Source: Mycolicibacterium setense
GTDB taxonomy: Bacteria > Actinomycetota > Actinomycetes > Mycobacteriales > Mycobacteriaceae
Reading direction: 5' to 3'
NCBI RefSeq assembly: GCF_000805385.1
Contig: NZ_JTJW01000008.1
Location: 744,001 to 808,000, forward strand
Length of the DNA stretch: 64,000 bases
Shown here: one piece after another, positions 33,231 through 41,705 of the stretch
How the letters are laid out: each line of letters begins with the position of its first letter
Numbering within the stretch: position 1 is the stretch's first letter
Notes under the pieces: generated by a model
The model's input: the letters and a program-made list of their open reading frames with translations, nothing else
Told to the model about the DNA's origin: nothing
The model's database searches: none
Translations under genes and position numbers: made by a program

Positions 33231-33896
33231 TCACTGGCCGGCCGCCCCGTTGCGGCCGTCCGGCTGCTCTGTGCCCCGCGCCAAGTCCCTCGCCAGCGTC
33301 TCCGCGTAGCCCTTGAACACGTCCGTCAACGGGAGCGAGGGATCGAGCAGCCATGAGGTCTCCATTCCATTGATGAATGCCAGGATCTCCACGGCCTTGG
33401 TGGCCGCGTCGAAGTCGGAGCGGTAGCGGCCGCTGAGCTGGCCGCGGGTGATGATGCCGGTGACGATGTCGCGCGCCGCCTGTTGTCGTTTCAGCAAACG
33501 ATCGTGCAGTGGCGCATCGGGTTGGATGTTCTCGACCAGGAGCACGGTGAAGGTGCCGACCAGCTCAGGCGCCCGGACGAACCGTTCGGCTACCCGCTTG
33601 ATCTCCACGGCGAGATCACCGGAGCGGTCGGCGTGGGTGTCGTCATCGAGATCGCGCGCATCGAGCACTGCGTTGAGCAGTTGCTCCTTGGACTCGAAAT
33701 GATGCAGTAGACCGGCCGGCGTGACGCCGACTTCCCTGGCGATCTGAGCCAGCGACGTGTTGCGCCAGCCATTGCGGGCGAGCAGCTTCTCGGCCACGGA
33801 AAGTATCCGCTGCCTGCGGTCTTCCCCCTTGGCCAGGAGCGTCTCATAGGGCCGTGCGCCCCCAGAAGACGCCTCTGCCCCTGCCACTGAAGTCAC
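33231..33896 (-). CDS. TetR family transcriptional regulator
   Basis: 221 residues from GTG 33896, chosen because GGAG lies four bases upstream and because an earlier start at 33959 would run coding sequence through a 13-base inverted repeat. HTH: DRRQRILSVAEKLLARNGWRNTSLAQIAREVGVTPAGLLHHFESKEQLL near residues 26-75. The rest is the helical ligand domain. It is likely autoregulated and may control the acyl-CoA dehydrogenase operon ending at 34014, which lies upstream on the same strand. Confidence 0.88.
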   Translation of the reverse strand: MTSVAGAEASSGGARPYETLLAKGEDRRQRILSVAEKLLARNGWRNTSLAQIAREVGVTPAGLLHHFESKEQLLNAVLDARDLDDDTHADRSGDLAVEIKRVAERFVRAPELVGTFTVLLVENIQPDAPLHDRLLKRQQAARDIVTGIITRGQLSGRYRSDFDAATKAVEILAFINGMETSWLLDPSLPLTDVFKGYAETLARDLARGTEQPDGRNGAAGQ

Positions 33897-33909
33897 CGGA
33901 CTCCTTCGT

Positions 33910-33947
33910 TCGAACCAACCTAGTGAACACACAGTAGGTTGGTTCGA
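33910..33947. promoter_or_regulatory. TetR operator, 13-base perfect inverted repeat
   Basis: TCGAACCAACCTA (33910-33922) and TAGGTTGGTTCGA (33935-33947) are exact complements with a 12-base centre. The element sits just upstream of the TetR ribosome site. Arms this long and exact in a promoter strongly suggest the regulator's own operator. Confidence 0.7.
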
Positions 33948-33983
33948 TCGTTGTGACAAGGGTCTCAGGTGAAGAATTTTCCG

Positions 33984-34000
33984 GCGGCTGTCACAGCCGC
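33984..34000. terminator. hairpin ending the 34-41 kb operon
   Basis: GCGGCTG and CAGCCGC form a perfect 7-base stem with a TCA loop. GGTGAA at 33968-33973 and TTCACC near 34005-34010 add an outer pairing. It lies 14 bases past the stop of the acyl-CoA dehydrogenase gene on the minus strand. Confidence 0.55.
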
Positions 34001-34013
34001 TTGATTCACCCCG

Positions 34014-35162
34014 TCAGAGCCCGAGTGACTTGGCGATGATCACCTTCATGACCTCGCTGGTGCCGGCGTAGATGCGCGCCACCCGGGCGTCCGTATACAG
34101 CCGGGCGATGGGGTACTCCATCATGTAGCCGTACCCACCGAAGAGTTGCAGGCAACGATCGATGACTCGCGCCTGCATCTCCGTGCAGAACAATTTCACC
34201 CGGGCCGCATCGGCACCCGACAGCTCGCCGTCGACATGTAGTGCGACCGCCCGGTCGAGCATCGCCTGGGCCGCCTCGACCTCTGTCGAACACGCCGCGA
34301 GCTCGAACTTGGTGTTCTGGAATGACGCCACCGGTTGACCGAACGCCTTCCGGTCCTTGGTGTAGTCGATGGCCGCCGCGATCGCCGAACGGGCCTGGGC
34401 CACCGAACCGACCGCCACCGTGAGCCGCTCCTGGGCCAGGTTGTGGCCGAGGTAACTGAACGCCTCGCCGTCGGCCCCCAGCACGTTGGCCACGGGCACC
34501 CGCACGTCGGTGAACGACAGCTCCGCGGTGTCCTGGACCTTGCAGCCCATCTTCTCCAGCTCGCGGCCCCGTTCGAAGCCGGCCATCCCGTCCTCGACGA
34601 CCAGCAGCGTCAAACCCTTGCGCCGGTTCTCCGGATCGGTGGAGGTTCGCGCCACCACGACGACCAGATCGGCCTGGATGCCGCCGGTGATGAACGTCTT
34701 GGCGCCGTTGAGCACGTACTCGTCGCCGTCACGGACCGCGGTCGTGCGCATCCCGGCCAGATCCGAACCGGTCCCGGGCTCGGTCATGGCGACCGCGGTC
34801 AGCAGCGTGCCCGCAGCCAGACCGGGAAACCACCGCTGCCGCTGTTCCTCGTTCGCGTAGTGCAGAAAGTACGGCAGGATCACCTCGAGCTGCGTGCGCA
34901 CGGTCGACAGAGTCACCAGCGCCCTGGCCGCCTCCTCTTGCAGCACCACGTTGTAGCGGTAGTCGTCGACGCCCGCGCCACCGTACTCCTCGGGGATCGC
35001 CATACCGAGCATGCCGAGTTCACCCATGTGCTTGAAGACGTCACGGGGCATCCGGCCGCCCTTCTCCCATTCGGGATAGGCGGGCACGACTTCCTTTTCG
35101 ATGAAATCCCGGGCGAGCGCGCGGAATGCCTCGTGGTCTTCGGTGAACAGATTGCGTTGCAC
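34014..35162 (-). CDS. acyl-CoA dehydrogenase
   Basis: 382 residues. Signatures TAVAMTEPGTGSDLAGM near 128, VLNGAKTFITGG, and C-terminal FGGYGYMMEYPIARLYTDARVARIYAGTSEVMK. The C-terminal catalytic site reads Y-A-G-T, lacking Glu there; LAQERLTVA in helix G can supply it, as in the isovaleryl/long-chain branch. Last gene of the minus-strand operon from 40917, following the thiolase by 15 bases. Performs alpha,beta-dehydrogenation of an acyl-CoA with FAD. Confidence 0.9.
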   Translation of the reverse strand: MQRNLFTEDHEAFRALARDFIEKEVVPAYPEWEKGGRMPRDVFKHMGELGMLGMAIPEEYGGAGVDDYRYNVVLQEEAARALVTLSTVRTQLEVILPYFLHYANEEQRQRWFPGLAAGTLLTAVAMTEPGTGSDLAGMRTTAVRDGDEYVLNGAKTFITGGIQADLVVVVARTSTDPENRRKGLTLLVVEDGMAGFERGRELEKMGCKVQDTAELSFTDVRVPVANVLGADGEAFSYLGHNLAQERLTVAVGSVAQARSAIAAAIDYTKDRKAFGQPVASFQNTKFELAACSTEVEAAQAMLDRAVALHVDGELSGADAARVKLFCTEMQARVIDRCLQLFGGYGYMMEYPIARLYTDARVARIYAGTSEVMKVIIAKSLGL

Positions 35163-35177
35163 TACTTCTCCCTAGCG

Positions 35178-36335
35178 TCAGTCGATGAGCTCGACCAGCG
35201 TGGCGTTGGCGGTGCCGCCGCCCTCACACATGGTCTGCAGGCCGTACCGAATTCCGTTGTCGCGCATGTGATTGATCATCCGGGTCATCAGCACCGCACC
35301 TGATGCCCCGAGTGGGTGCCCCAGTGCGATGGCGCCGCCGAGGGGGTTCAGCTTGGCCGCATCGGCTCCCGTGTCGGCCAACCAGGCCAGCGGCACCGGG
35401 GCGAAGGCCTCGTTCACCTCGAACACACCCACTTCGTCCAGACGCACGCCGGCCTTGTGCAGCACCTTCTCGGTGGCCGGGATCGGCCCGGTCAGCATCA
35501 GCACCGGATCGGCACCCGTCACCGCCCCCGCGCGGTACCGCGCGATCGGCGAAAGACCCATCGTCACAGCGCTTTCAGCTGTCATCACGAGCAGCGCCGC
35601 GGCCCCGTCGGAGATCTGTGAGGAGTTGCCGGCGTGGATGACACCGTCCTCGGCGAAGGCAGGCTTCAGGCCGGCGAGCTTCTCCACCGTGGTGCCGCGA
35701 CGCACCCCTTCGTCGGCGACCACCGGGTCGAGGTGATCGGCCGGATCGGGAAACACGGTGATCATCTGGTTCTCGAAGGCACCGCGATCCTGAGCGGCCG
35801 CGGCCCGCTCGTGCGAGGCGACGGAGTATTCGTCGAGCTGGGTCCGGCCGAAGCCCCACTTCTGCGCGATCATCTCGGCCGAGATGCCCTGATTGAACGC
35901 GAAATCCTGGTACCGCTGAAACACTTTCGGTCCGTACGGAGTGCCGGTGGCCCGGGCTGCCCCCAGCGGGACCCGGCTCATCACCTCCACGCCACCTGCG
36001 ACCACCACGTCCTGCTGTCCGGACATCACGGCCTGTACCGCAAAATCCAGTGCCTGCTGACTGGACCCGCACGCCCGGTTCACGGTGGTGCCCGGGATGT
36101 GTTCGGGCCAGCCCGCGGCCAGCACCGAATACCGGCCGATGTTGCTGGATTGATCGCCGACCTGGGAGACGCACCCCCAGACCACATCGTCGATGATGTC
36201 GGGACTGATACCTGCCCGCTCCACCAGTGCGTTGAGCACCAGCGCCGACAGGTCGGCCGCGTGGAATCCGGACAGGCCGCCGTTGCGCTTGCCGACCGGG
36301 GTGCGGACGGCCTCGACGATGACGGTTTCGCGCAT
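35178..36335 (-). CDS. acetyl-CoA acetyltransferase (thiolase)
   Basis: 385 residues, ATG 36335. All thiolase residues are seen: nucleophile Cys in NRACGSSQQ near 88, His in NEAFAPVPLAW and GHPLGASG near 340, and the second Cys in MCEGGGTANA near 371. Starts RETVIVEAVRTPVGKRNGGLS. Degradative thiolase type. It cleaves the beta-ketoacyl-CoA produced by this operon. In contrast, the DUF35-thiolase at 2952 lacks these Cys residues. Confidence 0.92.
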   Translation of the reverse strand: MRETVIVEAVRTPVGKRNGGLSGFHAADLSALVLNALVERAGISPDIIDDVVWGCVSQVGDQSSNIGRYSVLAAGWPEHIPGTTVNRACGSSQQALDFAVQAVMSGQQDVVVAGGVEVMSRVPLGAARATGTPYGPKVFQRYQDFAFNQGISAEMIAQKWGFGRTQLDEYSVASHERAAAAQDRGAFENQMITVFPDPADHLDPVVADEGVRRGTTVEKLAGLKPAFAEDGVIHAGNSSQISDGAAALLVMTAESAVTMGLSPIARYRAGAVTGADPVLMLTGPIPATEKVLHKAGVRLDEVGVFEVNEAFAPVPLAWLADTGADAAKLNPLGGAIALGHPLGASGAVLMTRMINHMRDNGIRYGLQTMCEGGGTANATLVELID

Positions 36336-36352
36336 GGGATTCTCCTCTGGAA

Positions 36353-37600
36353 CTAGGACGTGTAGGCCGGGCCGATGGCGCCCTGCTCACGGAGGCCGGC
36401 GATCTGCTCGGCACTCAGGCCGAGCCCACTGAGGATGGCATCAGTGTGCTCGCCGAGCCCTGGCACGGCACCCATGCCCAACTCCAGGCCACTGATCACC
36501 GGTGGCGGCAGCAGAGCGGCGATCTCACCTTCGGGGGTGCCGACCTGACGCCACCGGTCCCGCGCCTTCAGATGCGGATGGGCGATGACCTCGCTGGGCA
36601 GGTTGTAGCGGGAGTTGCCGATCCCGGCGGCGTCGGCGATCCGCTGGATCTCGTCGAGATCATGCTCGGCACACCATGATTCGATGGCTTTGTTCAGCTC
36701 GTCGCGATGCGCACAGCGGTCGGAGTTGGTGGCGAAACGCGGATCGTCGGCGAGATCGGGGCGTTCGACGATCTCGCGGGCCAGCCGCTGCCATTCCCGG
36801 TCGTTGGTGGTTCCCAGCACCACCGTCTGCCCGTCGCGAGTATCGAACGCACCGTAAGGCGCCACCGCGGGTGAGCTCATCCCCAGTGGGATTTGATCGA
36901 TACCGGAGTGCTGCGTGTAGGTCAGCTGGTACCCCATGATGTCGGTCATCGTGTCGAACAGGCTGACCGCGACGGCCGGTGCGGCACCGGTGTCCCCCTT
37001 GCGGGCCCGGCCGAGCAACAGCGCCATGATGGACAGCGCCGAATACAGCCCGGTGGTGATATCGGCAACCGCTGCACCGGGTTTGGCCGGCATCCCAGCG
37101 TAGCCAGTGGACGCACACGAACCGGATTCTGCCTGCACCAGCAGGTCATAGGCCCGCTTGTGTGACAGCGGGCCACCGGGACCGTAGCCGTCGATCTCGA
37201 CCGGGATCACCTGCGGGTGCCGCACTTTGAGGTCTTCGGGCCCCAGTCCGAGCCGCGCGGTCGCACCGGGCGCGAGGTTGGACACGAAGGCGTCGGCGCC
37301 GTCGAGCAACCGGTGCAGCACCTCCATCCCCTCCGGGGACTTCAGATTGAGGGTGACAGATTCCTTGCCCCGGTTCGCCCAGACGAAATGAGCCGCCTGG
37401 CCCAGCACGACATCGTCGTAATCGCGGGCGAAGTCACCGCCCTTGGGGTTCTCGATCTTGATCACCCGGGCGCCGAAATCGGCGAGCACCCGGGTGCACA
37501 TGGGCGCGGAGACCGCCTGTTCCATCGCGATGACGGTGATACCGGCCAGCGGAAGGCCGGACCCGTCCGTGGTCGGTGGTCCGCTCGTTGACTCGCTCAC
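36353..37600 (-). CDS. CaiB/BaiF family CoA-transferase
   Basis: 415 residues from GTG 37600, four bases after the SDR stop. Family III CoA-transferase: LAGITVIAMEQAVSAPMCTRVLADFGARVIKIENPKGGD at the start, SVTLNLKSPEG, YGPGGPLSHKRAYDLLVQAESG, and catalytic Asp in AVADITTGLYSAL near 185. Moves CoA between carboxylates, activating a substrate without ATP. Single-domain, unlike the double protein at 52417. Confidence 0.9.
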   Translation of the reverse strand: MSESTSGPPTTDGSGLPLAGITVIAMEQAVSAPMCTRVLADFGARVIKIENPKGGDFARDYDDVVLGQAAHFVWANRGKESVTLNLKSPEGMEVLHRLLDGADAFVSNLAPGATARLGLGPEDLKVRHPQVIPVEIDGYGPGGPLSHKRAYDLLVQAESGSCASTGYAGMPAKPGAAVADITTGLYSALSIMALLLGRARKGDTGAAPAVAVSLFDTMTDIMGYQLTYTQHSGIDQIPLGMSSPAVAPYGAFDTRDGQTVVLGTTNDREWQRLAREIVERPDLADDPRFATNSDRCAHRDELNKAIESWCAEHDLDEIQRIADAAGIGNSRYNLPSEVIAHPHLKARDRWRQVGTPEGEIAALLPPPVISGLELGMGAVPGLGEHTDAILSGLGLSAEQIAGLREQGAIGPAYTS

Positions 37601-37604
37601 AACG

Positions 37605-38390
37605 TCACATAACCATGCCGCCATCGACGGGCAATACCTGCCCGGTGATGTACGACGCGGCGTCGGAGGCCATGAAGACGAACGCACCGGCGACCTCGTC
37701 GGCCTCGGCCCACCGTTTCAGCGGGATGCGGTTCATCATGTTGGCCGCGAACTTCTCGTTGGTACGGATGGTTTCCGTCATCGGTGTCGCAGCCAGCGGC
37801 GCCAAGGCGTTGACCATGATGTTCTTGGTCGCCAGTTCACGTGCCAGGGATTTGGTGATGCCGATCAGTCCGGCCTTGGCTGCCGAGTAGTTCACCTGGC
37901 CTAAGGTGCCGGTGATCCCGGCGGCCGAGGTGACGTTGATGATGCGTCCGGTTCCGTCGGTCGGGATGTGCGGCAGCGCGGCCTGCGTGACATGGAACGT
38001 GCCCATCACGTGGATGTCGAATGTGAGCCGAAACGTCTCGTCGGTCAGTTTGGGGAACATGGCCGGTGCGGTCACGCCGGCATTGTTGACGACGATGTGC
38101 AGGTTGCCCTCGGTGAGTGCGGCGGCCTGCGCGGCGGCGGCTTCCGCGGCGCCACGGTCACTGACGTCCAGCGCGGCACTATCGGCCTTGCCTGCCGCGG
38201 CGGTGCTGGATTTGCCGCCTCCGGCAGCGTTGATCCGGTCGGCGACCTTCGCCGCCGCCTCACCGCTGATGTCGGTCACCAGTACGGACGCACCGGCAGC
38301 GGCCAGTGCCTCCGAGACGGCGGCGCCGATCCCGGCACCGGCCCCGGTCACCAACGCCGAGCGGCCGGTCAGGTCGAAATAGGTCCTCAT
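37605..38390 (-). CDS. short-chain dehydrogenase/reductase
   Basis: 261 residues from ATG 38390 with AGGAG upstream. TGAGAGIG near 15, NNAG near 101, catalytic Ser in VTSAAGITG near 150 and Y-x3-K in NYSAAKAGL near 163. An Ala/Gly-rich insert around residues 55-75 is unusual. Probably the 3-hydroxyacyl-CoA or related dehydrogenase of this beta-oxidation-like operon. Confidence 0.88.
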   Translation of the reverse strand: MRTYFDLTGRSALVTGAGAGIGAAVSEALAAAGASVLVTDISGEAAAKVADRINAAGGGKSSTAAAGKADSAALDVSDRGAAEAAAAQAAALTEGNLHIVVNNAGVTAPAMFPKLTDETFRLTFDIHVMGTFHVTQAALPHIPTDGTGRIINVTSAAGITGTLGQVNYSAAKAGLIGITKSLARELATKNIMVNALAPLAATPMTETIRTNEKFAANMMNRIPLKRWAEADEVAGAFVFMASDAASYITGQVLPVDGGMVM

Positions 38391-38403
38391 CGAACGGATC
38401 TCC

Positions 38404-39594
38404 TCAGTAACTCTTGGGCAGGCCGAGAACGTTGGCGGCAAGGAAGTTCAGGATCATCTCCTGGCTCACCGGTGCGATCTTCATCAGTCGGGACTCCCGG
38501 AAGAACCGGGAGATGTTGTATTCCTCCGAGTAACCCATCCCGCCGTGGGTCTGCAGTGCACGATCGGCAGCACCGAAACCGGCGTCAGCACACAAATATT
38601 TGGCCATGTTGGCTTCGCGCCCACAGGGCTTGCCGTTGTCGTACAGCCAGGTGGCCTTGCGCAGGATCAACTCGGCGGCATCGAGGCGGGCCAGCGAGTC
38701 CGCGAGTGGGAACTGGATGCCCTGGTTCATGCCGATCGGCCGGTCGAACACCACCCGCTCGTTGGCGTACTTGACCGCACGGTCCAGAGCCACGCGACCG
38801 ATACCGAGGGCCTCGGCGGCGATCAGCATGCGCTCCGGGTTGAGCCCGTGCAGGATGTACTTGAACCCCTTGCCTTCCTCGCCGATCAGGTGCTCGGCGG
38901 GCACCCGCAGGTCGTCGATGAACAACTCGTTGGAGCTCACCGCATTTCGACCCATCTTGTTGATGGGCCGGATCTCGACGTGATCGCGGTCGAGATCGGT
39001 CAGGAACAGCGAGAGCCCGTCGGTCGGCTTTCCTCCCCGCTTCTCGACATCCTCGCGGGACTCGGTGCGCGTGAGCAGCAGAATCTTCTCGGACTCAAGG
39101 GCTTTGGAGATCCACACCTTGCGGCCGTTGACCACATATTGATCGCCGTCCCTCTTGGCGAACGTGGTGATGCGCGAAGTATCCAGGCCCGCACCGGGTT
39201 CGGTGACTCCGAAGCACACGTGCAGATCACCGTTGACGATGCGCGGCAGCGTCTCCTTCTTCATCTCCTCGGAGCCGAACACCACCACCGGCTGCATGCC
39301 GAAGATCGACATATGGATCGCGCTGGCGGCGTTCATGGCCCCACCCGAGCGGGCCACCTCCTCAGCCAGGATGGTCGCCTCGGTGATGCCGAGGCCATGG
39401 CCGCCGTACTCCTCGGGGATGGTCATGCCGAGCCAGCCTCCACCGGCGATGGCGTCGTAGAACTCCTGCGGGAATTCGTGCGCCTGGTCCTTCTCCATCC
39501 AGTAGTGGTCGTCGAACTTGCCTGCCAGCTCCGCGACAGACTTACGGATCAGCTGCTGGTCCTCGGTCAGCTCGAAATTCATACCGCCCGACAC
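38404..39594 (-). CDS. acyl-CoA dehydrogenase
   Basis: 396 residues, GTG 39594 seven bases after AGGAG (ATG 39582 also possible). Signatures VCFGVTEPGAGLDTSRI, VVNGRKVWIS and HGGMGYSEEYNISRFFRE. Where many have E-G-T it reads IAPVSQEMI, so the base is probably the Glu in LNPERMLIAAEA, as in the long-chain/isovaleryl type. Second gene of the operon after the amidohydrolase-2. Confidence 0.9.
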   Translation of the reverse strand: MSGGMNFELTEDQQLIRKSVAELAGKFDDHYWMEKDQAHEFPQEFYDAIAGGGWLGMTIPEEYGGHGLGITEATILAEEVARSGGAMNAASAIHMSIFGMQPVVVFGSEEMKKETLPRIVNGDLHVCFGVTEPGAGLDTSRITTFAKRDGDQYVVNGRKVWISKALESEKILLLTRTESREDVEKRGGKPTDGLSLFLTDLDRDHVEIRPINKMGRNAVSSNELFIDDLRVPAEHLIGEEGKGFKYILHGLNPERMLIAAEALGIGRVALDRAVKYANERVVFDRPIGMNQGIQFPLADSLARLDAAELILRKATWLYDNGKPCGREANMAKYLCADAGFGAADRALQTHGGMGYSEEYNISRFFRESRLMKIAPVSQEMILNFLAANVLGLPKSY

Positions 39595-39621
39595 TTGTGT
39601 TCTCCTAGCTGTTCTGGTGGA

Positions 39622-40917
39622 TCAGTCTTGCGCGCCGGCAACGGCTTTGGCGTTGGCCTGGAAGTCGGCGAAGCTGGTGCCGGTCTTCTCCTTGTGGCTC
39701 AGCGCCCGGATCTCCACATCGTGTCCTTCCGCCTGCTTGCGCAGCGCGGCCACGGTCGCCTGATCCTTGGGGACGTGGACGAACGGGTCGAAGTGGTAGA
39801 GCCGCATGGCGTTCTCATGGGTGATCTTGTTGATCTCGTCGTCGGGTACGTCGTAGGTGTCGAACACCGCGGCCAGCTCCTCGGGAGCTCCCGGCCACAT
39901 CGAGTCACTGTGCGGGTAGTCCATCTCCCAGCAGATGTTGTCGATGCCGATCATGTGACGGTTCTTCACCCCGACCGGGTCGGAGATGAAGCAGGTCATG
40001 AAGTGCTCGCGGAACACCTCGCTGGGCAACTTGTCGCCGAAGTCCTGATGCGTCCACGTCGAGTGCATCTCATAGGTGCGGTCAACCCGGTCGAGGAAGT
40101 ACGGAATCCAACCGGTGCCGCCCTCGGACAACGCGATCTTGAGGTCGGGGTAGGCCTTGATCGGCGCCGACCACAACAAGTCCGCGGCGGCCTGCACGAT
40201 GTTCATCGGTTGCAACGTGATCATCACGTCCATCGGCGCATCCGGGGCGGTGATCGCCAGCTTGCCCGACGACCCGATGTGCACGTTCATCACGGTGTCG
40301 GTGTCGACCAGGGCCTCCCACAACGGCTTCCAGTACTCCAAGTCGTGAAAGGACGGGTAGCCCAGCGTCGACGGGTTCTCGGTGAAGGTCAGCGAGTGCA
40401 CGCCTTTCTTCGACACACGTCGCACCTCGTCAGCGCATAATTGCGGGTTCCAGATCGCCGGGATGGCCATCGGGATGAAGCGGCCCGGGTTGGACCCGCA
40501 CCATTCGTCGATGTGCCAGTCGTTGTACGCCTGGACGAGTGCCAAGGAGAATTCGTCGTCGTCGGTGGCGAACAGTCGGGCGGCGAAACCCGGGAACGAC
40601 GGGAAGTTCATCGTGGCCAGCACGCCACCGGCATTCATGTCCTTGACACGCTCATCGGGGTCGTAGCAGCCCTTCCGGATCTCGTCGAGGCCCTGGGGTT
40701 CCAGGCCGTACTCCTCCTTGGGCCGGCCCGCCACGGCGTTGAGCGCCACGTTCGGGATCACCGTGTCGCGGAACTGCCAGGTGTCGCTGCCGTCAGGGTT
40801 GTGCACCAGCCGCGGCGCCTCGTCGCGGTACTTCGCCGGCAGGTGATTCCGGAACATGTTGGGCGGCTCGATGATGTGGTCATCGACGCTGATCAAGATC
40901 ATGTCGTCTTTGTTCAC
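39622..40917 (-). CDS. amidohydrolase-2 family protein
   Basis: 431 residues, GTG 40917. Metal ligands: D-x-H in SVDDHIIEPP, His in VMNVHIGSSG near 215, Asp in EMDYPHSDS near 335. The long N-terminal part is typical of the decarboxylase-like group (gamma-resorcylate, ACMSD relatives). Head of the minus-strand operon down to 34014, divergent from the CMD and Rieske operon, which shares the operator region. Confidence 0.88.
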   Translation of the reverse strand: MNKDDMILISVDDHIIEPPNMFRNHLPAKYRDEAPRLVHNPDGSDTWQFRDTVIPNVALNAVAGRPKEEYGLEPQGLDEIRKGCYDPDERVKDMNAGGVLATMNFPSFPGFAARLFATDDDEFSLALVQAYNDWHIDEWCGSNPGRFIPMAIPAIWNPQLCADEVRRVSKKGVHSLTFTENPSTLGYPSFHDLEYWKPLWEALVDTDTVMNVHIGSSGKLAITAPDAPMDVMITLQPMNIVQAAADLLWSAPIKAYPDLKIALSEGGTGWIPYFLDRVDRTYEMHSTWTHQDFGDKLPSEVFREHFMTCFISDPVGVKNRHMIGIDNICWEMDYPHSDSMWPGAPEELAAVFDTYDVPDDEINKITHENAMRLYHFDPFVHVPKDQATVAALRKQAEGHDVEIRALSHKEKTGTSFADFQANAKAVAGAQD

Positions 40918-40950
40918 TGCCTCACTCCGTTCGATCCGCTGTCACATTGG

Positions 40951-40989
40951 TTCTCTATGAGAGAAAACTAGCTTCTCGTCTGAAGAGAA
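40951..40989. promoter_or_regulatory. clustered GAGAA/TTCTC elements in divergent promoter
   Basis: TTCTCTATGAGAGAA at 40951-40965 has perfect 6-base arms. A second TTCTC (40973) and GAGAA (40985) pair follows within 30 bases. They lie just upstream of the operon start at 40917 and use the same half-sites as the 19-mer at 41094. Confidence 0.4.
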
Positions 40990-41093
40990 TCAATGTGTGA
41001 TGCCGCTGACGAGGAGATTTGGCCAGGTCACCGCGCAACCTCGCGCCTTCTTGTTGACCATCGCCACAAAAGATGGAAACCTGTTAGTCGGAA

Positions 41094-41112
41094 ATGAGAA
41101 CCTGATTCTCCT
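41094..41112. promoter_or_regulatory. operator-like 19-mer, ATGAGAA type
   Basis: ATGAGAACCTGATTCTCCT shares the 19-base frame GAGAA-N5-TTCTC with 49494 and 50287. It lies 41 bases before the GTG at 41153. Confidence 0.5.
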
Positions 41113-41152
41113 CATCGAGAGTCAGCCGGATCACCGAGAGGAGAACCGCCCC

Positions 41153-41683
41153 GTGCGCATGGCCCCCCTGCCCGCCGAAGAGTGGGACGACGATGTGCGC
41201 CGAGCACTGTCGGTCATGCTTCCGGCGGAGCGGCTCAATCCCGAGGGAGCGGGCACCGCGCTGTCGACCCTGGCCCGCCACCCCGCGCTGACCAAGGCCT
41301 TCCTGCGGTTCAGCAATCACCTGCTGTTCCGCTCGACGCTCGACCCGCAGATGCGAGAGCTTGCCATCCTGCGGATCGCCCACCGCAAGCAGTGCGAATA
41401 CGAGTGGGCGCACCACGCACTCATCGGCAAGGCCGAGGGACTCACCGATAAGCAGATCGCCGGCAGCGCGAGCGGCGAAGGCACTACTCCCCTCGATCAG
41501 CTCGTGCTCGACGCCGTCGACGAACTCGACGGGCAGGCGAAGATCTCGGACGTCACGTGGGCCGCGCTGTGCGAGCACCTCTCCGAGCGCCAGCGCATGG
41601 ACCTGGTTTTCACGATCGGCGGTTACGGCTTGATGGCCGTGGCTTACAACACCTTTGGAATCGCGCCGGAATCCGGCCACTGA
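41153..41683 (+). CDS. carboxymuconolactone decarboxylase (CMD) family protein
   Basis: 176 residues from GTG 41153, nine bases after AGGAG. All-helical AhpD/CMD fold: LLFRSTLDPQMRELAILRIAHRKQCEYEWAHHALIG is the family signature, with C-E-Y-E-W-x-H-H. The usual C-x2-C redox pair of AhpD is not present (single Cys), so it is closer to CMD than to AhpD. First gene of the plus operon to 47053. Could be a decarboxylase or a small isomerase/binding protein. Confidence 0.85.
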   Translation: MRMAPLPAEEWDDDVRRALSVMLPAERLNPEGAGTALSTLARHPALTKAFLRFSNHLLFRSTLDPQMRELAILRIAHRKQCEYEWAHHALIGKAEGLTDKQIAGSASGEGTTPLDQLVLDAVDELDGQAKISDVTWAALCEHLSERQRMDLVFTIGGYGLMAVAYNTFGIAPESGH

Positions 41684-41705
41684 CTCAAGAAGAAAGTAGA
41701 GGTAG

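Noticed and set aside
33897..33959. Longer N-terminus of the TetR protein
   Set aside because: It would translate through the inverted repeat; the GTG at 33896 has a ribosome site.
38545..40440. 631-residue plus-strand open frame
   Set aside because: It is antisense to the acyl-CoA dehydrogenase and amidohydrolase-2, both with full family motifs. It is a high-GC shadow with no domain.
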